Shown: in pieces, positions 38,141 to 49,494 of the stretch
Layout of the letters: every line of letters begins with the position of its first letter
Position numbering within the stretch: the first letter of the stretch is position 1
Source of the DNA: Saprospiraceae bacterium
GTDB lineage: Bacteria; Bacteroidota; Bacteroidia; Chitinophagales; Saprospiraceae
Assembly (NCBI GenBank): GCA_016708265.1
Contig: JADJGA010000011.1
Location: forward strand, 777,700-841,699
Reading direction: 5' to 3'
DNA length: 64,000 nt
Translations under genes and position numbers: made by a program
Notes under the pieces: model-generated
Databases searched by the model: none
The model's input: the letters and a program-made list of their open reading frames with translations, nothing else
Told to the model about the DNA's origin: nothing

Positions 38141-39135
38141 CACTGATCAATTCCAATTTTAAAAGCAAAGCAGTCATAGCTTTTTTATCTAACCTTCTGG
38201 TATTATGTGAATGATAATCCTCAATCAAAGATATAGTAGATTCCCCCTCGGTAAAAAACTGGTCATAATTCAAATCTCTGTCATCGCAAGGTATTCGAAA
38301 ATAATTTTCCATGTCTATTGATTTAGCCATTTCTTCTCTTGTTACCAGTGTTTCATAAAGTTTTTCTCCATGTCTGGTTCCGATAATTTTAACTTTGGAT
38401 TTTGAATTGTATAATTCCAAAATTGATTCTGCAAGATTCTGAATAGTAGAAGCAGGAGCTTTCTGAACGAACAAATCTCCATTTTCTCCATGTTTAAAAG
38501 CAAAAAGCACTAAATCAACAGCATCATCAAGAGTCATCATAAATCTGGTCATTTCAGGATCGGTAATTGTTATATCTTTACCTACTTTTATTTGATCTAT
38601 AAACAATGGTATAACAGAACCTCTTGAAGCCATCACATTACCATATCTTGTACAGCAAATGGTAGTATCTGAATTCTTACCCAAAGCTCTTCCTCTGGCA
38701 ATTGCTACTTTTTCCATCAGTGCTTTACTCATTCCCATAGCATTTATAGGGTAGCAAGCCTTGTCAGTAGAGAGTACAATCATTCTTTTTACCTTGTGTT
38801 CAATAGCCGATTCTATTACATTTTCTGTTCCCAATACATTCGTCCTCACAGCCTGCATTGGAAAGAATTCACAAGAGGGCACCTGTTTCAACGCAGCCGC
38901 ATGAAATATATAATCCACGCCATTCATTGCAATATCCACACTGCGTTTATCACGGACATCTCCCAGGTAAAATTTAATTTTGCTATTGTTGTACAGGTGT
39001 CGCATATCGTCCTGCTTCTTTCATCCCGTGAAAAATCCTGATCTCTGAGATATCCGTCTTCAAAAACCTTTTTAGAACAGCATTTCCAAAAGAACCAGTA
39101 CCTCCGGTTATAAGGATGATTTTGCTTTTGAACAT
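38121..39135 (-). pseudogene. fnlA: FnlA/WbjB/CapE UDP-GlcNAc 4,6-dehydratase/5-epimerase (5' frameshift)
   Basis: From the ATG at 39135, MFKSKIILITGGTGSFGNAV is the Rossmann start; after one indel near 39010 the main frame (38121-39005) continues MRHLYNNSKIKFYLGDVRDK, VDYIFHAAALKQVPSCEFFP, LSTDKACYPINAMGMSKALM (the Tyr-to-Met variant active site of FnlA), TRYGNVMASRGSVIPLFIDQ and HGEKLYETLV. It inverts C5 while dehydrating UDP-GlcNAc, the first step to UDP-L-FucNAc. About 337 residues, family-normal. Confidence 0.9.
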
Positions 39136-39151
39136 ATTAATTCCTTTTATC

Positions 39152-39915
39152 TTAAATATTAATTATTCTTTCTTTCTCTTCAAAACTAGGATAATTAATA
39201 AGCACAGCTCTATAAACCCCTTTAAAAACAAAGAGGCTACCAGCAGCCACACCTATTATTTTATATCTATCAATTACTGTTTTAAATCTTCATAGGTCCC
39301 AGCTCCACCTAAAACTGTAATTGGTAGTGTAATTGCATCCCTCACCTGATCAATCAAATGCAGATCAAAACCTTTCATAATGCCATCTCTATCTATTGAA
39401 TTTACAATTATTTCACCTGCTCCAAATTCTTCCATAAGTTTTGCAAATTCAATAAAATTGTATTTTGATTTTTTCCTTCCATTATGTGTAAAATCTCATA
39501 TTTATTAAATATTCCTGTTTTCTTAATATCAATCACTACAACTACACTTTGATTTCCAACTGACTTAGAAATGTTTTTGATAAGGCTTGGGTTTTCAAGA
39601 GCACCTGAACTAATTGCAACTTTTCTGCCCCTAAATTAATGATTTTTTTGCTTGATCTAAAGATTTTACACCACCACCATAGCAAAATGGCATTCGACAT
39701 TCAGAAGCCAAATTTTTAATCATTGTATAATCCGGCTCTCTGTTTTCTATTGTGGCATCAATATCTAATACAATTAATTCATCTACCTCTTTCTCATTAA
39801 ATATGCGTACTGCATTAATTGGATCACCAACATATTTTGGATTTCCAAAATTAATAGTTTTAATTAACCCTTTTTGGTGAACCAACAAACATGGAATCAT
39901 TCTAGGACGTAACAT
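39152..39915 (-). pseudogene. hisF: HisF-like cyclase partner of a sugar amidotransferase (frameshifted)
   Basis: Start ATG 39915 gives MLRPRMIPCLLVHQKGLIKT, the WbpI-locus form of HisF. It is followed by YVGDPINAVRIFNEKEVDEL, LDIDATIENREPDYTMIKNL and CRMPFCYGGGVKSLDQAKK. After indels, GAGEIIVNSIDRDGIMKGFD and LPITVLGGAGTYEDLK complete the TIM barrel to a stop at 39152. It pairs with HisH next door to supply ammonia-driven chemistry to WbpG rather than to make histidine. No other his genes are present. Confidence 0.82.
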
Positions 39916-39921
39916 TTTCAA

Positions 39922-40532
39922 CTATATTTTTGCAAAGTTTTTAAACAATTGAATCCCGTTGCTATGACTTTTTTCAGGATGAAATTGAGTTCCATATATA
40001 TTATTATGACAAATTGCTGAAACTATTTTTTGACCATATTCAGTAGTCATTAAAATATCTTCAAATCATTACATATAAAATGGTAAGAATGTAAAAAGTA
40101 AAATCCTTTATCAATTTCAAGGTTTGAGGTTAGTAGGTTTTCATTTTGAGGAATGGCTGTATTCAACCCATATGAGGTAAGAACGGTTTATGTAAGAGCA
40201 TTTCAGAACTCAATTTTTCCACTACTCCATCTATCCAACCTAAGCCACTAATTTCTCCTTCTTCACTAAATTTTGCTAAAATTTGCATTCCAACACAAAC
40301 ACCTAATACAGGAGTTTTTTATATTCACTTTCTTATCCAAAATATCTCTTAATCCAGAATTATTAAGTTGGAGCATTACTTCATCAAAAGCTCCAACTCC
40401 TGGTAATACTAATTTATCAGCTTTTAGAATAGCTTCTGGATCATTTGTTATGCAAAAAGTTTCTCCCAATTTATGATAGATATTAGCAATTGCCTGTACA
40501 TTACCTGAACCATAATTTATTATAGCAATCAT
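39922..40532 (-). pseudogene. hisH: HisH-like glutamine amidotransferase (frameshifted)
   Basis: The N-terminal frame (40266-40532) reads MIAIINYGSGNVQAIANIYH and ADKLVLPGVGAFDEVMLQLN. After an indel the nucleophile region VLGVCVGMQILAKFSEEGE is found, then HMGWN and the C-terminal FHPEKSHSNGIQLFKNFAKI with the His-Glu pair. This is a class I glutaminase that feeds ammonia to the HisF partner. ATGA overlap with the WbpG stop indicates translational coupling. Several indels fall at 40050-40320. Confidence 0.82.
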
Positions 40533-41666
40533 CTTATAAGTCTTTTTTCAACACCTAAAAATGTTAGGACTTTTGTGCCAATGTCAATAATCCATTTTTT
40601 GTTTTTGTAATCTCTAAATGATTTATTTTTACCACTAAAAATTTCCTGCAGTTGGTCAACAGTCAAGTCTAGTTTATTTGCCACATATTCAAATTCCTGC
40701 ATTAGAAATTCTTCTGACATTTCGGGTTTGGAAATTCTGATTAAAGCTTCTTCTCTAGTCATCTGACCAGTTAAAATTAAACTTGAAAAATGAGCTCTTC
40801 TTTTTTTCATATCCAAACTTGCGAGGCATCCAATAATCTTCATAGAAACGTGTAAATCTGGATTCATGATGTTTATGCTGAAATTTTTCCCAACCAAACT
40901 TTTTTCCAATAATAGCTCAGCCTCTGATTTAATAAATGGGACAAAATTTAACGGTTTGATGACTTTCATACCTTTAAAAAAACGATAGTAAACTTTATGA
41001 GTAATGGTATCGACTATTGGAAATGATTTAATTGGTATTTTCCCAAACCGATTATGAATATCATTTATTAAAGTACTATCCATTAAATAAGCTCCCCATT
41101 GTTCTGGTTCTCTACAACATTCTGTTGAAAAATTTCCACCTGTCAAGACATACTTAACATTATTCTTAGTTGCAAATTTATAAAGTGAAGAGAAAAAAGC
41201 AGTATCTTGGGGCAAATCCTGATCTGGAATCTGAGCTTTTAAAAATGCTAACTGAAGATCTTTCATCTCTTCCCAATTTATTACTTCAGTATACAAATCC
41301 AAATTAAGACCATCTATCATTTTTCAATATTTGAGACAGCTTGTTTGTGTATTCCATCCAGCGTCAACACGAAAACCAAAGGTCGAAGTCCCATCTTTCC
41401 TTTGCAATATACAATGCATAAGAACTGTCAAGTCCTCCACTTAATCCCATTATACAATCAAAATGCTTATTTTTTTCTTCTTTTTGATTTTTTCAGCTAA
41501 ACTTCATTAATTGTTGCTCTCCTACCTCGTCTGTATGCCAATTTGGTTCAATTACTTCCTTAAAATTGATATAATAATCTGACTCACCTCTTTCATTGAA
41601 TTTAATGTTGGAATCAGATGTATCCATTATAGTTTTAGTACAAATTTGATATTGTCTTTTATTCAT
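40529..41666 (-). pseudogene. wbpG: WbpG-like N-acetyl sugar amidotransferase (5' frameshifts)
   Basis: From an ATG at 41666, MNKRQYQICTKTIMDTSDSN is the zinc-ribbon-like start (CTKTIMDTSD) of this family. Then comes the PP-loop MGLSGGLDSSYALYIAKER, and the main frame 40529-41320 (TGGNFSTECCREPEQWGAYL, IISKPEMSEE-like segment, RDYKNKKWIIDIGTKVL). About 378 residues. With HisH and HisF it installs an amidino group on a 2,3-diacetamido uronic acid in Pseudomonas O5-type antigens. The three genes are consecutive and overlapping here, which is the diagnostic arrangement. Confidence 0.88.
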
Positions 41667-41691
41667 AATAACAGTTAAAAATGTATACTTA

Positions 41692-42896
41692 TTAAATGAT
41701 TGTGATTAATAAATTATTCAGCAAATTTAGGCTTCTCCATTTTATTATTATAAAAATAATTTTTTTCTTTGAATGATTAAAAAACTCGATATTCTTAGGA
41801 GTATATGGCACTAAAGTATTGTTTTCAATGTGTACATTATCACTTTCTTCCCAAATTTCAAAAGCCATAATATAGCTTGCATTTCGTGCTGATCCAAAAA
41901 GATTAATTTTGTTGTTCTTTATTTTTGTATTTAAGAATCTGCCAGCAATAAAAAACATTCCAACATCTACAATTTCATTATCTGAAAACTCAGAATTAAT
42001 GACCATTAATTTCCACTTGTTCTAAAAAATATATTGCTTGCCCTACCTTATTATTACTTATTATCAAATTATCTAAAACAATCCTTTCTGAAATACTATT
42101 GCTTCCAAAAGCATAATCTGCCTTATCAACCAAATTATCACTAATTCTTATTTTAGAAGAATTTTGCATTACTGCTAAAATTACAGCAGATGTACAATTA
42201 GAAAATACATTTTTTTCAATCCTTAAATTGTCACCACTCATTACTTTAATTCCCCAAGGAGATTGCTATTTGAAAGAAAAATCCTATGTTTTCAAAGTAC
42301 ACCAATAATTTTTATATCATTGGTAAGAGTATACCCTCCAACAAAAATTGCATCAGAGGAATAATTAATATCAGGATATGTTGTAACTCCAAAATTTTTA
42401 AAAACACAATCTTCAATTTTAAGATTAATTGCATCACCACTATGAATTCCGGTTCCATAATGATTCCTGAATTCACATTTACTGATTTCAACATCGTTAG
42501 TGCTTAATAATCTTATTATGTAGCTTAGATTAGCTTTTTCAAGAAATGATTTATCTTTTGAGTTTTTCAATTCAGGTCCTTCAAATTTTAGGTTTACTAT
42601 TTTTACATTTCTTGCTTTATCTAAAATAAAACTGGTGTGCTGTTTTCACTAAATTTGATAATTGTATTATCTCCTTTTAATATAGTATTACTATTTAAAT
42701 AAACAGGTGTTTTCAGTTCGATATAACCTGATTTTAAGTAAATAGTATTTCCAGAAATATTTTGAATTGCACTTTTCAAATTTTTATCAATTTCAATATA
42801 AGGATATGAAATTACACAGGAAGAAAGAATCAAGGACAAAAGTGCTACAAAACACATAAGTCTATAAAAACTGGTCTCTTTTAAAGTTATAATCAT
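41692..42896 (-). pseudogene. Right-handed beta-helix lipoprotein (frameshifted)
   Basis: The N-terminal frame (42621-42896) has a lipoprotein signal ending at Cys27 (LSLILSSC), then NTIYLKSGYIELKTPVYLNS. Downstream frames carry many short parallel beta-helix rungs (VEISKCEFRNHYGTGIHSGD, LKIEDCVFKNFG, LRIEKNVFSNCTSAVILAVM, SDNEIVDVGMFFIAGR). About 400 residues with three or more indels. Beta-helix proteins of this type are polysaccharide lyases or epimerases, such as the alginate-type C5 epimerases. Its ATG overlaps the glycosyltransferase stop (ATGA). Periplasmic or surface location is likely. Confidence 0.72.
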
Positions 42897-43920
42897 TCGT
42901 TTTTAAATTCTTTAAACAAGTTAATCTTGCTTTTAATAAATATTTTAAGTGTATTAAATTCCCCTCTTGATAATTTTGAAGCTACCACCACAAATGAACC
43001 ATAAATAATTGCAAATACTTTTGGCATTATTAACATAGGTCTCAAATTATTTTAAAATAGAAATTAGAACCAAATTTTATTTTAAAATGTTCATAAGCAA
43101 TTTATGTTCTCCCGAATCTGTTAATCTTAATCTTAATATATCATTGGGATAATAATTTAAAATTAATTTTTTTCCAATAAAGTTGAATGTATTCTTAGAA
43201 ATCCCTAAATATTCATACTTTTCAAATAAACTCCAGAGTTCATTTACAAATATTTCTGAATATATATAATTACTAGAGTTATCACGCTTTACTGCAATAA
43301 GATTTTCTTCAATGTATAAATTTAAATTTGCTTTTGCTGCACAAGGAAAAATTAAATGTAAATGTGCAAAATTACCTGGTTCAATCTTTGAAGTATCAAA
43401 TCCAGTAAGAAATTCTCTGTTTATAACTGATGAAGATAGTAAAGTGATTTGAGGAATTGAAGATTTCAAAATTCATTAAAATCATATATTTCAATGTACC
43501 TACCACCTTTTCCTGGATATTCTTTTTTAAAATCATGAGTAAATCCATATCCTTTCATACAAATAACACCATATTCCTTTTTGAAATTAAATTGAAAATG
43601 GTTTTTAAAGTACCATCAAACAATAAATCATCATCACTTAAAATTAAAAAATACTTTCCAACGGACTTATTAAAACATTGAAAAATTTAAGCCCCAACCT
43701 ATATTTTTTCATTACGTATATAGTTTATTTGAAATCCCTTTTTAACAAACTCAAAAATGACTTCAGAAGTATTATCTGTACTACAATTATCTGAAACAAT
43801 TATCTCAATTTGATTTATATCTATTTCATCAAACTGAAAAAACAATTGCTTCAAAGTTTCTTTAAGAAAACTAGCCCGATTGTATGTTGGAATGGTAATA
43901 CTCAACAGCTTTGAAACCAT
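42893..43920 (-). pseudogene. Family 2 glycosyltransferase (frameshifted)
   Basis: The N-terminal frame (43699-43920) gives KLLSITIPTYNRASFLKETL and IEIIVSDNCSTDNTSEVIFE, the GT-A nucleotide-binding start. An unfavourable stretch then reads LILSDDDLLFDGTL (DxD motif). The frame 43077-43469 and its continuation to a stop at 42893 form the C-terminal part (MLIMPKVFAIIYGSFVVVAS). About 340 residues, family 2. Acceptor unknown. Start is the ATG at 43920. Confidence 0.83.
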
Positions 43921-43927
43921 TTTTAAA

Positions 43928-44832
43928 TTATAATTTATTAGAAATTAAATATTCTTTGAGAGTATCTTTAAGTTTCTCACAACTCTTTAACCCTATTAGA
44001 CCTTCTAGTTTACTCCCATCCAACATTAAAATTTTCATTCCAGTATCCCATTTTTCCAAGGAGTTAAAATTTAGTAAATTTTTATTAAAACCAGTCACTT
44101 CCATAATTAAATTTGCAATTTCTTTTATTGTAAAGTTTTCTGAGCCTTCTATATTATAAATTCCACTAGGGATTTTTAATTGAATTGCTTTCATAACAAT
44201 ATCAGGTACTTCATCAATATATAAATATTCTCTCACCTGATCTCCTGCAGTAAGGTTTATAGGTTTTGTTCCTTCCCATTTCTAATTATATAAGGGATCA
44301 ATCGATTAGGATTTTCATAATATCCATAAATTGTAGGAATTATGAAGTGAAACAGATGAAATGGTGTTTCAAAATTAGAAACAAATTGACTTAATAATTT
44401 TTTCGAAATAGTATAATTATTTAATAATTTAAGATTTGAGTTTATTATTTCTTCTTCCGAGAATTTTTTAATAATACTATTGCATCCAATTTCTGCATAG
44501 GAGCCAAAAGACACAAAACATCCAGAAAATGATTTGCCTTTTAGCTTTAATATCAGCTCAATTGGAATAAATGTATTAATCTTATAAATATCATTCACAT
44601 CAGGTTTATTGTTGGATTGAATCCCTTCTCCTGCAAAATAATAAATAATATCAAATTTGAGAAGTTCCTCAATTACAAAATCATAATAAAGTAAATCCAA
44701 TTGAAAAAAAATATTACTATTATATTTTGGAGCTGTTCTTCCATAAACGACAATATCATTATCAAAACTATTATAAAATTTTCCAAATGAATTTGCTAAA
44801 AAGCCATTAGATCCTATAAAAGCTACTTTCAT
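43928..44832 (-). pseudogene. Extended SDR acting with RfbF/RfbG, CDP-sugar reductase/epimerase candidate (frameshifted)
   Basis: Frames 44257-44832 and 43928-44236 give about 300 residues. The start MKVAFIGSNGFLANSFGKFY is a Rossmann fold, followed by DIIYYFAGEGIQSNNKPDVN, the active site NNYTISKKLL (YxxxK), and the C-terminal YLYIDEVPDIVMKAIQL with YNIEGSENFTIKEIANLIME. It ends 4 bp after rfbG. With CDP-glucose 4,6-dehydratase next to it, it probably reduces or epimerises CDP-4-keto-6-deoxyglucose. No RfbH gene is present, so a 3,6-dideoxy sugar is not implied. Confidence 0.72.
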
Positions 44833-44836
44833 TAAC

Positions 44837-45912
44837 TCAAATTAATATATAGTAATTAATAAAATTCATTAAGTCTTGTCTAGTATTTTGATCATTAGTG
44901 TTTTTGTACCATTCAATAGTATGAATAATTGCTTGTTTGGAATTCAATTTGGGTTTCCATTTCAATTCATTTACTGACTTACTTATATCTAGTTTTAATG
45001 TTTTTGCTTCATGAAGTTGGCTTTGAGCTAAATTTTGCTCAAATGAACCACTTCCCCAGGTCTCAATAGCTATTCCAACTAATTGTTCTACTGTTAGATC
45101 GTCTTCCATTTGTGGTCCAAAGTTCCACGCTGAAGCATAACTTATTGGATTGTCTTCCATTTTATATGCAAGTTGAAGATAGCCAGCAATCGGTTCTATT
45201 ACATGTTGCCAAGGTCTTATTGAATTTGGGTTTCTTACCATGATAGAAGAATTACTTTTTAACGATTTTATAATATCAGGAATTATTCTATCTTTAGCCC
45301 AATCGCCACCTCCAATTACATTTCCTGCTCTAGCAGATGAGATGCCCTTTTTATGGCCTAAGTATTGTTTAGGATTAAAAAAGAACTCCTATATGATGCT
45401 ATAATTATTTCTGCTGCTGCTTTGCTTACTATACGGATCATATCCTCCTAATGTGTCTGTCTCTCTATATGGATGATGCATTCTTTGTTTTCATAAACTT
45501 TATCTTTTGTAATCAAAACACAAACGCATTTGTTTTCTAAAAATCTAATTGCTTCAAGTAAATGAACTGTACCTAATACATTTATTTCAAAAGTATCAAC
45601 TGGGATCTCATAAGAAAGTCTCACTATTGGCTGAGCTGCTAAATGAAAAATGAAATCTGGTTGAAAATCTAAAATTTCCTTTAAAAGCCTATCCTTATCT
45701 CTTATGTCTGAAAAAATAGACTCACAAAGCTCATCTCCATTTATTTTATAATATAAATCATATTCATTTTCCGGAGGTAATGAGTAGCCTTTAATAATAG
45801 CACCAATAGAATGCAACCATACTAACAGCCAAGACCCTTTAAATCCAGTGTGTCCTGTAATAAAAACTTTACGACCTTTAAAGCAAGTGTCAAAATGAGA
45901 GTAATTTACCAT
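44837..45912 (-). pseudogene. rfbG: CDP-glucose 4,6-dehydratase (frameshifted)
   Basis: Start ATG at 45912 (MVNYSHFDTCFKGRKVFITG) is preferred because it overlaps the rfbF stop and aligns with RfbG. N-terminal frame: TGHTGFKGSWLLVWLHSIGA, YSLPPENEYDLYYKI, DFIFHLAAQPIVRLSYEIPV. Intermediate sequence includes TDTLGGYDPYSKAAAEI (active Tyr/Lys) across an indel. C-terminal frame 44837-45241: VRNPNSIRPWQHVIEPIAGY and WNFGPQMEDDLTVEQLV. About 358 residues. Makes CDP-4-keto-6-deoxy-D-glucose. Confidence 0.9.
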
Positions 45913-46677
45913 ATTTTCCATTCTGCTTTTCCTTTTTCCCATTGTTTTTCTAATTCTTGTTTATCTCTAAGTGTGTCCATCGGTTTCCAGAAACCAGAAT
46001 GTTTATATGCTATCATCTGATTATTACTAGCAAGGTTTTGTAATGGTTCCTTTTCGAAAATTGTACTATCATCCTTAATATATTTAATAATACTTGGCTC
46101 ACAAACAAAAAATCCACCATTTATCCATGCACCATCGCCTTTAGGCTTTTTCAGTAAAAGATGATACTATATTGTCCTCTAATAAATTCAATGCTCCAAA
46201 CCTACCTGAAGGTTGAACTGCTGTTATTGTTAACAATTTTTTGTTTGATTTGTGGAAATTTAGAGTCTCTTTAATGTCGATGTTAGCTACTCCATCTCCA
46301 TAAGTGAGCATAAAAGTAGTGTTATCAAGATACGGTTCAATACGTTTAATTCTTCCACCAGTCATTGTATCATGACCTGTATCTATTAATGTTACATTCC
46401 ATGGTTCTGCTAAGGAATTATGAATTTTCATGCTATTATTTTTCATATTAAAGGTTACATCAGATTGATGCAAAAAATAGTTGGCAAAATATTCTTTAAT
46501 GATATAACCTTTATATCCTAAACAAATAACAAAATCATTAAATCCATGGCTACTATAAATTTTCATTATGTGCCAAAGTATTGGGTTGCCCCCAATCTCT
46601 ATCATAGGCTTTGGCTTTGTCACTGTCTCTTCAGAAAGACGAGTGCCAAGTCCGCCTGCAAGAATTACAACTTTCAT
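45906..46677 (-). pseudogene. rfbF: Glucose-1-phosphate cytidylyltransferase (3' frameshift)
   Basis: The 46141-46677 frame has the nucleotidyltransferase signature MKVVILAGGLGTRLSEETVT, KPKPMIEIGGNPILWHIMKI and TYGDGVANIDIKE. At a run of five A one extra base stops it (TEKA stop). In the restored frame GDGAWINGGFFVCEPSIIKY and SGFWKPMDTLRDKQELEKQW complete the enzyme to a stop at 45906. About 256 residues, exactly RfbF length. It makes CDP-glucose for RfbG, and their genes overlap by 7 bp. Confidence 0.93.
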
Positions 46678-46753
46678 ATAGACTTTTTAACTGTGAATTA
46701 ATAAGCAATACTATCAACATTTTAACTTAAAATTATCTTCCGAACATTTTAGT

Positions 46754-46912
46754 TTATTGTAATACAAGATCCACCATTTTGAAAAATCTCTCTGCAATAA
46801 TAGCCGCATTATAATTATTCCTTACAATTGATAGTGCATTTTCTGAAAAACTTTCTCTATTAATAAACTCCCGAAGTATTAATTCTATAAAAAAATTATT
46901 TAATTCTTATAT
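46754..46912 (-). pseudogene. C-terminal remnant of another glycosyltransferase
   Basis: A short minus-strand frame ends REFINRESFSENALSIVRNN then YNAAIIAERFFKMVDLVLQ and stop at 46754. This is the typical last helix of a GT4 glycosyltransferase, but the gene at 46979 has its own end, so this is a separate truncated copy. The N-terminal part is missing. Confidence 0.5.
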
Positions 46913-46978
46913 CTAAGCAAGCTTATGAAAATCCGTAATTATTAATATTTTCACAGAAACTAAATAAGCAAATATTAT

Positions 46979-48175
46979 TTATACATTCATTAATGTTTGC
47001 TTAACTATAGATTCATAAGACAAATAGTTTTTTGAGAAATCTGCATTATTTTTTTTTATTGATAAATAGTATTCCTTATCATTAAGTAACATCCTCAATT
47101 TATTTGTTATTTCGCTTGTTTTATTTCCTCTAGACTCTAAAATAATAATATTATTATTTTGATTTAAATATTCAACATGTTGATCAATTATTCTTCCATC
47201 ATTGTAAATAAGAAACTTACCTATTATCGTTACTAATCCCATACCCATTGATTGTTGCCAAAGTACCGATTGGCTAGCAGGGAAAACAGCCAAATCTGAT
47301 GCGGCCATATATTTGTAAACATCATCAGAACAAACCCATCCTACATGTATAATTTTGTTATTACTTTGAATCTTAGATTTAATAGACTTTTCATATTCAC
47401 TATTTGAAGTTTCAATTTTTCCTACAAGTAACAAAACCAAGTCGGAATCTTTAAGGTTGTCAATAGCATCAATTAAATCTTCAAGTCTTTTTAAACTATT
47501 TATTTTTCCGCCAGTAAAAATTACTCTGGAACTTTCAGGCAAAGAGTATTTTGACCTGATCAATTTACGATTCAATTCCTTGAAAGCATCAGTTGCGAAT
47601 TCATCGTCAAAACCCAATGGGAGTATTTCCATTCTCTCATTTGCAATACCATATACTTCGTTCAAAAAATCTTACTTCCAGTATTTATCGGAAATATTTT
47701 ATCGATAAATTTTATTGAAAAATTTAAATATGTTCTTCTAATTATTTTATGTAATATATTTTAAAGAAAGCCAGTTTTTAGCAGAATTTGAATAATCCGC
47801 ATGATAATCCATTATTAAAATGCACCCTGCATTTTCTTTTTATATTTCACAGCCTCATGAAGGTTAAATGAAAAATCATGGAAATAAATCATGTTGGGCT
47901 TTTCTTCAGACAAAATCATGGAAATATTCCTGAATCTTTTTATTTTGTCCAATATGAATATACTATACGTCAATCTCACAATCTTTAATCCACTTTCATA
48001 TTCAATAGTTTCTGGAAGACTTATATTATCTCCTATATAATAATTCTCTAAAAGTATCATATGTTGATGTAATTATTGTAACATTATGACCTAACCTTAT
48101 ATAATATTTTGCAATCAGATTTTCCTGGTATCCAAGTCCTTTAAAATAACCATCGGAAATCATAACTATTTTCAT
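46979..48175 (-). pseudogene. Family 4 glycosyltransferase (frameshifted)
   Basis: Start ATG 48175 gives MKIVMISDGYFKGLGYQENL, RLGHNVTIITSTYDT; later frames read KPNMIYFHDFSFNLHEAVKY and, from 46979-47665, RMEILPLGFDDEFATDAFKE, RVIFTGGKINSLKRLEDLID, KIIHVGWVCSDDVYKYMAAS and DLAVFPASQSVLWQQSMGMG. This is the GT-B fold of family 4. About 395 residues with three indels. Acceptor and donor unknown. Confidence 0.82.
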
Positions 48176-48262
48176 AAGTGATTTAAGTTTAGAATTATAA
48201 ATAAAATTAAGCTTTTTAATTCCCAACCGCAAATTGAGACTTCTTTAATGATAAAATTAAAA

Positions 48263-49494
48263 CTATTGAAACCAAAAGCCATGATTGCCCCAAAGACTCC
48301 CAGAAAAAAACTTAACCCAATGGTCATAAATAAAAAACATCATACCAGATATAAAAAGGGATACTTAAAAGAATACAAGAAAATAAAATGAAAAGATCTA
48401 ACTATAATAATTACAAATAAAATCCCACCAACTATTCCCATTGCCATGAATGATTCCAGAACCACATTGTGTGGGTAAGTTTTATCATATGAATTAACAA
48501 AATGATTGCCCAGAATTGGACTATTTTCAAAATCTTTAATTGCAGCTTCTTGTTCATAGTCACGTTCCTCTTTATAGCCTGCAATTCTGTCTTTCTTAAA
48601 CGATACTAAACGTTCGTAAATTATAAAATCATTTGAAGATAACTTACTTTTTACTTGTCCTATGACAAAAACACATACAATCAGATAAAATATAAAGTTA
48701 CTTAAACTTTTTACCGATGCACGGTACACTTTTAAAAAATATATAATAAGCATCGCTATTATTATAAATATGGTGAGTATAATTGGAGATCGTGAGGCCC
48801 CAAGTAATAGAGAAAGTATACCAACAGCTATTGAACTCCACAATATTAAAATTTTAATTATTTTAGTGACTCTGTTGAATAATAATTTGCATACACTTAC
48901 TACTATTAATAAGCCACCATAAAAACTTATTAAGATTGAATTAATGACTTCTGCTTTCTGTTTTTCTGCTCGAATTCCAACACGATTCTGAAAAATTTCT
49001 ATTGAAAAATTATCTACATTTTGAAATACCTGAAAAAGTAAAAGTATATTGATTATAATTAAAATTATCCATATATTTATAATAAATTTTTTCAGATCAA
49101 TATAACGACTTGTAAAAATCAAAGCAATACTTGGAATAAAGCAAGCACCAATAGCATACGAAAGTATCAGAAAATTTGAATTGAAATTATCTTTAATATT
49201 AAAAATAAACATATCTACTCCCAATCTAAATAAATATAATACCCAAAACAATAATACAAGAATTCCCATCCAAGTAAAATATTGTGCTTTTCTTTTGAAC
49301 AATACAATTGATAATAACAACAAAGCCAGAACTAAAAAAAATGCTTTTGAAGCAAAGTTAACCTGATCAGTTGGCAAACGCAATAGTAGTCCAAGCGATG
49401 CACTCAAAGGATAACCACAGGTGAGAAATATTACTAACCAACCTGCAAGTGAACCTACAAAATTATCATTCAATATTACACCTTTGAAACTCAA
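48263..49494 (-). CDS. O-antigen polymerase/ligase-like membrane protein (3' frameshift)
   Basis: The main frame (48340-49494) encodes 384 hydrophobic residues with about 10 spans and the Wzy_C-like motif NSPILGNHFVNSYDKTYPHN with VVLESFMAMGIVGGIL after it. A frame change near 48340 extends it to FFSGSLWGNHGFWFQ and a stop at 48263. The start is TTG at 49494, overlapping the flippase stop by TTGA. This is the likely polymerase of the second part of the locus. Confidence 0.78.

Noticed and set aside
39152..40532. Histidine biosynthesis genes hisH/hisF
   Set aside because: They follow wbpG, the sequences are of the O-antigen HisF2/HisH2 type, and no other his genes are near.
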